Of a DNA stretch of 64,000 nt, positions 57,270 through 64,000 are shown in pieces; within the stretch, counting starts at the first letter, position 1; every line of letters starts with the position of its first letter. The notes beneath the pieces were generated by a model. The model saw only the letters and a list, made by a program, of their open reading frames with translations. It did no database searches and was not told the DNA's origin. The position numbers and the translations under genes were made by a program. The DNA is from Thuidium tamariscinum (lineage: Eukaryota > Streptophyta > Bryopsida > Hypnales > Thuidiaceae), in assembly GCA_947034885.2 (NCBI GenBank), contig OX344757.2:9936001-10000000 (forward strand). The letters are read 5' to 3'.

Positions 57270-58217
57270 TTAACCTATAAAGGTTTTTGACTGTGTTTCA
57301 CCAAAATTGTTCCAAAACTGTCATTTCTAGGACAATTACCAAATTTTAGAAGAAAAACAGATTTTTGGAATAATGTAACTCCGGGATCTTTTAGTGCGCT
57401 AGTTTGAGAAGATGTAGGAAAAATTTCAGAAATTTCTGCCATGTAGATTGCAAGATGTCAGTGTTTGAAGTTACAAAAATCCTTTTTTGACCATTACAAA
57501 ATTTTGTGCAACTACACTTCAAAAGGTTACATTTGTTTGAAAAAATGTCCAAAATGTTTGTAACTCTTTGGATTTGTTCTTCAATTCAAGTTGGCTATAT
57601 GCTTGAAAAATTTCAAATCATTTGAAATTGTACAACCTGTAAAAAAATAGTAAATAAAAAGAAGAAGAGAATGATTCAAAATACTAAATTGTTAACAATG
57701 TATTTATTGAATTGAAAAATGCCAATCCCGATGGTTGTAATGTTGCAATAAAAAATCTACACCTATTTTCAAATTTTTTTCAAAAATATTAAAAATTAAA
57801 TTAAAAATAGGACTTCAAAGTTTATTTTAGACGGTAGACATTCTATAACTTCCTACAAACTACCTACAATCTAAAACTCCACATAACTTTCATCTCATTA
57901 ATCCAAATGGCAATGATTCAAAGCTTCCCATGTCTATATAAATCTAGCAAACAAGTTTCAAGTTTTTATTTCTATTATTTTTTTGAAGAAGCTTTATGAG
58001 CTACTTCGGCTCCCCACCAAACAATGAAAATCACATATCATGCAATAACTTTTTTATTATGTAGTCAAAAGTTATGAAAATTGTTGGGCTTCAAAGATAC
58101 TCCTTAGGCACATGTTCTGTAAAAATTTCAAAGAAAAAAAAAGAAAAATCCATCCATAGTGAGTTGCTTAAAATCACTATGCTGCCAAAAAATGTAGTTT
58201 GGTCCTTTAGGGGTTAA
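57270..58217 (+). mobile_element. TTAA-ended element, family A copy 5 (best uninterrupted copy)
   Basis: TTAACCTATAAAGGTTTTTGAC at left and GGTCCTTTAGGGGTTAA at right, 948 bp, TTAA at both boundaries. It supplies the uninterrupted sequence at the points where copies 2 and 4 carry insertions. Non-coding. Confidence 0.75.
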
Positions 58218-58234
58218 AATAGCTACCTTTGAAA

Positions 58235-58700
58235 CTTCTCCTAATCACATGTGAGAAAATCAAATCTTTTTCAAATCAATAATAGAGTCAGCTATTGTTT
58301 GTTTAGGGACATACAATTGTGCCATTAGAAGGAGCCTCTCTATTTATGACATTCCTATTGTAATGATTGGCAACAACTCTTGTCTATGTGAAATGATCAA
58401 GTCTAAACAAATCAATTTTTTCTCAAATCAACAATAGAATAGAGTAAGCTATTGTCCATTTCAAGACTACCTAATGTGCCACTAGAAGAGGCCTTTCTAT
58501 TTATGTATTCCTATTGTAATGATTGGCAACAATTCTTATCTATGTGAAACGATCAAGTTTAAACAAATCAATTTTTTTAAATGAACAATAGAATAGAGTA
58601 AGCTATTGTCCATTTCAAGACACCCTATTGTGCCACTAGAAGAGGCATTTCTATTAATGTATTCCTATTGTAATGATTGGCAACAATACTTGTCTATAGT
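58235..58700 (+). repeat. Three-unit tandem repeat of about 155 bp
   Basis: ATTCCTATTGTAATGATTGG recurs at 58351, 58507 and 58661. Each unit also has CAATAGA..AGAGT, AGCTATTGT and GTGCCAYTAGAAG. The first unit is the most diverged. Confidence 0.8.
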
Positions 58701-58813
58701 TTACTTCATACTATAAAATGGATTATTTTCATCTATGCTAACCTTGGAAGGGCGGGCAAGTAGGCATGTTGACAAAGGGAGGAGGCTCTTATAACATTGT
58801 TAACTAATTTAAT

Positions 58814-59877
58814 TTAACCCAAAAAGGGCAATTTGGTCACTGTAGAAATCATCTTTTTTAGTACAATGTAAATCATCTACTTAAAAAGCAACCAAAAGCA
58901 CTAATTGGAGGTCAAACTACTATGCAAATCCTCCCTTCTTTGTACCAAATTCAAATAACAAACATATTCACTTTTGCCTCACAAAGAATGACTCTTTGTC
59001 ATACCTCCCTAAATCTTTAGGAGTGAATTTTGTTTAAGTTAGAGAGAGTTAGTCACTTATTGGAAAGTTGTAATACTAGTGTCATCGCTTCATTAGGAAG
59101 TTGCAATGTTGGAGCTCCTACTTTCAAGACAACCAAAAAAATCCAACATTGGTTAATAATGTTATGCTTTAAAGAATGAAAAAGGAAGGAATTGAGCTCT
59201 TTTGGGGGCTACTCAATAGGGTCATAAAGTTCATAATGATTTTTTGCAATTGTAGTTGCAAGTAGTAGAATCAAGGATGACCCTAACTTAATTGTTTTAG
59301 AGAGGTGTGTATGGAAGCTAATTCATTTCCAACCATTTAAGCAATTATGCATATTTAGAGAGCAGTTTTTTTTCATGTAAATTTTTTTCATGTATAAAAA
59401 TAGAATTTAGAAAGATTTCATATTTTTCCAAAATTAAATTACACTAAATGTAATTACTAATTTTTTTTGTAGTAGAAGATTCTCTTTGATCTATAGTGGA
59501 GATGTAGACCTTTCTATTTGTAACCATAGGCTAATTGTAAAATTGACCAAGGATTGGTTGTAACATTGAGAGCTTTCCAACCAATTGTAATGTGTGACAA
59601 TTTCATAGAAAGATAATAGCTTACAAATTGGAAATAGGGGATGATCATAAATGGTTTGGCTACCTTATTGGTCACTTATCAAGATTTTTTGTTTCCATAG
59701 TAATCCCCAATGCATCAACTACTTTCATTTTATATTGATTTATAGTCTACAAATCCTCTTAGATTAGGAAGAATTTTTTTGGATGAAAACATGCATTTTT
59801 CATCTTCTAAAGGTTTTCAAAATTGATCATCAACCATTTTTTCCTTAATCTAGTAGTTCAAGGTTAACACTTAAACT
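58814..59877 (+). mobile_element. Family R end with unresolved body
   Basis: Starts TTAACCCAAAAAGGGCAATTTG, then GGTCACTGTAGAAATCAT, like the family R end at 59878. The right end was not identified. No coding content to 59877. Confidence 0.45.
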
Positions 59878-60191
59878 TTAACCCTTAAAAGACGAATTGG
59901 TGGCTATAGAAATCATGCATTTTGATACCGTATGAAATTGTCTATTTTGAATAAGGTAAATACACTCATTGGAAGTCAAAGTATTGTAGAAGATATCTGT
60001 TTTCCACCCCTAATACAAAGGATGAATAGTTGCATTTCTTTCCTATAAGAAAAGATTCATCGTCATTCATTAGAAAAAAATGTTCGCCTCCACATCTATT
60101 GTAAGTATTAAGCTTGTTGCAAACCAGAAAAGGTTCTCAAAATTTATGGCATTTGAAGCAAAGTATCTAGTTTTTTCTTCTAATTCCTTTT
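59878..60191 (+). mobile_element. Family R end with unresolved body
   Basis: Starts TTAACCCTTAAAAGACGAATTG, then GGTGGCTATAGAAATCATGC. Followed by a TTGGAAGTCAAAGTA stretch shared with 39220 and 58890. It abuts family P at 60192. Confidence 0.5.
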
Positions 60192-61172
60192 TTAACCCCT
60201 TAAGGCCCAAGGCCTTTCTAGGTTTGAAAACATCCTTTCTTTTGAAGCCTTACAAATCTACATGTTACTAAGATATGAAAATCTCAACTGTACAATCTTG
60301 AATTGTGTATGTTGTAGATGAAGTGGATATAATTTGGAGTCATTTGGCCCAATAGATTGCAAGATTATAATGTATTTGTATTGGAAAAAAATGCTGAAAT
60401 TTTCCTAAAAACACATTTGGAGGTGAAATTTGATTTCTAAACTTACCCAAATGAAAAAATTGTAAATCAAGAAGTTCTTTGAAATCAACATACAAACCAT
60501 ACTAATGAAAAAATGTCATTCAATTGACTCATTGTGTTAGCAAAATGGCTTTGAAATAGAAAAAAAAATAGAAAAGAGGGTGTAAAAAACATATCTATGA
60601 CTGAACCTCTTTCTACCAAAATGCTTCTGAGTCACTCATAACTTAGATTGATATGAAATTTGAGCCACTTAGAAACTAGACTAGAATGTGCAACTTTTCC
60701 AAAAAAAAATTATATTAAAAACGGACACTATAGAAAGAAGAAACAAGCCACCAAAGTTCACTATAATCCAAAAATGTTTGGTTTTGGAACTTTGATTTGC
60801 TCCCAAGCATTTAAACAACTTGGATTGCCATGAAAATTTGACCACAATAACTAAACTTCTTGAAAAACATAAACCCAATAAATTTTGATGAAAACAAACA
60901 TTAGATGAAGGAGATACAAACACCCAAAGTTGCAACCATCAAGTCCAAATTGGTGAACTCAAATTGAACTTGTGAACTTTGATTGGCTCCCAAAACATTT
61001 ATACATCTTGGATTGGTGTGAAAATCTTACCACACAAACTAGACTAGTATGCGCAACTTTTCCAATAAGTTTTATTGAATTAAAGCATTGGTAGAAAAAG
61101 TTATAGCACTTTGAATTGGATTGCCAGACTATGTGAGGTGACTTTTGAACCCCTTGGACATTGAGGGGTTAA
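60192..61172 (+). mobile_element. TTAA-ended element, family P copy 1
   Basis: TTAACCCCTTAAGGCCCAAGG at left and CCTTGGACATTGAGGGGTTAA at right. 981 bp, TTAA at both boundaries. A full-length reverse copy lies at 52029-53010. Non-coding. Confidence 0.8.
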
Positions 61173-63147
61173 GATGAGGGAAGAAAACAAAACTCTAGGG
61201 AATCTAATCTATACTTTAAGATAAATTATTTTACTTTGTTTGTTTGTTTGTTACGTTGAGATCTCTTGGATTATCCGTCTTTTGGTTGTGTGCTTCGTAT
61301 TGTTGAAAAGTTCTTGGGGATGAGGGAAGCATAGGCTTTGATTCATGGCATTCAAACTCACGGTGAGAAAATTATTGAATTTCAAAGTTTTAATTAACTA
61401 AAAAACAAAAAAATTGCTTTCACTTTGATTTTGGTTGGAGCAATGGCATAGGGCACACTTATTTTATGAAAATCCAATGGTTATTAGAAAAGTCAATCTT
61501 GAGCCACAATTCAAGCAGGGAGCTTGAGCAAAGAATCATTTGGTTTTGAAAATTTGTACACATTTTCCTAACTTGAGAGTTTTAATTCAAATTTGAAACC
61601 TGTAAACCTTGTTTGCATAAGAATATTTTAGTTATGGGATTTGAAAGTTGAATGTAAAACACACTATCAAAAGCTTAGGCAATCATGAAAGATACATTTT
61701 CTCCACTTTGTAGGTTTTGTTCAACCACATATGTATGGTATGCCTCATTTAACTACTTCTAAACTTTTGAAAGTTTAGAATTGATGATAATAAAAAAAAT
61801 ATGGCCACCAGGAGAGTTTACAAAGTACTAGGAGATCTATGCAAACATCCAAATATCTATATGAACATCAAGACATAACTAATTAAAGATCTCACGATGT
61901 TTTGTTTATAATTTACTTAAGAGTCTAAAAGTAGTTAAATGTAGCATTCAAGTCCTTCAAATCCTAATCTTTGGTTGGATGCATGGTTGGATGTAGCAGT
62001 ATTGGCACAAGTTGATTCACTAATGAATTATCTAAGTTAAGCCTTCATAAATGGTAAACTAGAAAATATACCCACTTAGAATTTCAGATATACATTGCAA
62101 AGAAATTTTTTATTTTTATTTTTAATCAAATCCATAAGAAAATGACTTTTAGATTGGATTGAATTTTACTCTATAATAGTCCATAATTACATGAAATACA
62201 ATGATGTTGGCACCAAAGAATTCATTTTTAGATAGTTTCTATAAACCAATTCTATGTGTTCATGTTTTCAAGAAGTTTAAATGTATAAAAATTAATTGTT
62301 GTGACAATCAATATAGTTATCTCTTAAATGTCTATAAGTCAATGTCAATTGACATTGGTTGTCAAAAAAATACAGGAATCAAGAAGGGATCTCTTTTTAA
62401 TTAGATTTTTATATTTTTAAATTCAAAATAGAATAAAGAACTATTATACTTTGTGTGATATTTACTTTGGTATACATGCCTCTTCTTAAAATCAACCTTG
62501 TGACATGGTTATTGGGACACCAAACCATACATCCATCTTTTTTTATATGACACTAATAGTAGTAAAGAAGAAGTTTTTATACATAATTTTTTTTAAATGA
62601 ATAAAAATAAATTAATATCCATTTAAAAAAAGAAGTGATTTTTTGCATTTTTGGGAATATTTGCTAATCAATTTTGACACACATAAGTATAAGGATTAAT
62701 GGCATATAACTTTGATGTTCTCTAGAAGTCTTAGAAGTCTTAGGAAGAGGAAGATTGTAAATTTGAAAATTATTAGGCACAACAATTGTTATATGAAAAG
62801 AATCTAAATATAAGATCTTCATTCTTGCAAGTTCTCATATTATTCCCATTTTAAAAAAAAGTGATTTGTTCCCTTGTATACAAATTATATAACACCAAGC
62901 TAAGTGACCAATTTAATTATATAATTGTTGAAAAATAGAAAATAACAATAAGAACACATTATAAGTATTCAAATTGTTGTTATAAACTAAGGTGGACTAG
63001 TCATTACCGTCTACTTCTTAATTTTGTCATCCTATTTTCCACCCGAATTTTGTCCAATTGATCATGCAAATCAATTCATTTTTCTAACAAATTCAATGTA
63101 CTTATGTCAAAATGTATAATCTTTCATTGGTGAATATTTGATTGCCA
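61173..63147. other. AT-rich intergenic DNA, nothing recognised
   Basis: Short frames only. A GTTT tetranucleotide run occurs at about 61237-61250. Confidence 0.4.
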
Positions 63148-63395
63148 ATGGATGTATAAGAGAGTGGTTATGGGTTGTTTATGCCCCTACTCTATGTTTG
63201 ATTTTGTAATTTTAGAATAGACTACTTCAAAAATTTACAAAAATGACAATTTTGATTGGAAAATTAAAATTCCTTTTAGATTTGACTTGTGAAACAAGTG
63301 CACACCTTTGGAAAATATGTACCTTGTCTTGAAATTCGCCCCAAGATAGTTAGATTGCAATTGAGGGTGGTTATGGGCTTGCCTGATTTAAATTT
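63148..63395 (+). repeat. Family D copy 3
   Basis: Matches 18010-18262 in the same orientation (GGTTATGGGTTGTT, TTGTAATTTTAGAATAG, CCCCAAGATAGTTAGATTGCAA, GGTGGTTATGGGCTTG). A 116-codon frame at 63289-63639 begins inside it and shows no recognisable domain. Confidence 0.6.
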
Positions 63396-64000
63396 TAGTG
63401 AAAAAATCAAACTCAAAGATGATTTTAGGCTATATTTTATTAATTTAGATCATTCAATTTGGAAATTGGTATATCCTCTACTCATGGTTTCAATCTATAG
63501 TGCACAAATCATTGAATCAATTCTTCTAGCTCTGTCAAATGAATATCTTAATGATAAAATGTTGTATGTTATAGGTTTAGGAGGAAAGAGTATTAAAGTC
63601 TATGTACTTGAAGAGGTGTTTCAAAATTTAAATATCTAATGCCATGTAATAAGGGCATAGAACCAAATTTTAATAAATTCCTATCTTTGTGAAATAAATC
63701 ACAAAATATATTTTTTGTTTTGATCTCCTCAGCTAGTCCTTCATTTGACAATTGTTACCAAATGCATTTCATAACAATTAATATCTTTGAAGACATTAAT
63801 GTACATTCTCTTTTTATGTTTAAAGAGAATTAAAATATGGGTTTGTACAATTGTAGTGATGAAATTTAAATGGCACTCTTCTAGATGTGGTTATATATCA
63901 ACATGAATTTTTTTTGACCATTTCTTACAATGTTAAGCTAGAGTCATTTATAAACTTGAATTAAAGTTTTTTAGCCCTTGGTTCTAACAAAAGCCCTAGG
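63396..64000. other. AT-rich DNA to the right edge, nothing recognised
   Basis: No supportable feature. The last bases, AAAGCCCTAGG, might begin another CCCTA-type repeat but are cut by the window edge. Confidence 0.35.

Noticed and set aside
63289..63639. 116-codon frame near the right edge
   Set aside because: It begins inside repeat D, lacks any recognisable domain and lies in very AT-rich DNA.

Overview
The window looks like gene-poor, AT-rich nuclear DNA of a moss. The key evidence is a complete 13-exon gene whose product is recognisably the front-end delta-5 fatty-acid desaturase known from Physcomitrium patens. All its splice sites are GT-AG, and several substitutions differ from the Physcomitrium protein as I remember it. 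That suggests another moss; the genus is not determined.

Layout. Positions 2-354 hold the last two exons of an unrecognised plus-strand gene. Positions 5485-6282 encode a USE1-type ER SNARE in one uninterrupted frame, followed by a decayed 244-bp tandem copy of its own 3' end. Positions 11328-15516 hold a six-exon GT8 glycosyltransferase with an N-terminal membrane anchor (475 residues). Positions 25486-30866 hold the cytochrome b5-fused desaturase (484 residues). The genes share no evident pathway: one acts in ER membrane traffic, one is probably a Golgi sugar transferase, and one makes long-chain polyunsaturated fatty acids at the ER. They share only a moss-like style, with GC-rich first exons and leaders in very AT-rich surroundings. 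From about 31 kb to the end no gene is supported apart from one doubtful 93-bp exon-like frame on the minus strand.

The rest is a dense, nested population of non-autonomous DNA transposons. The most striking group is a set of at least six sequence-unrelated families that all begin TTAACCC and end GGGTTAA (allowing decay). These are the hallmarks of piggyBac-type elements: a TTAA target duplication and a CCC-starting terminal repeat. One of them is inserted exactly at a TTAA inside another family, and the uninterrupted site survives in sister copies. Other groups are TA-flanked MITEs, two CACTA-ended families (two copies with matching 3-bp duplications), a pogo-like MITE, a probable tRNA-derived SINE, and a fossil of a Helitron helicase. 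No transposase frame of useful length was found, so any mobilising enzyme must be encoded elsewhere. Family letters (A, B, C and so on) are my own labels. Coordinates of repeats come from reading by eye and may be off by a few bases.
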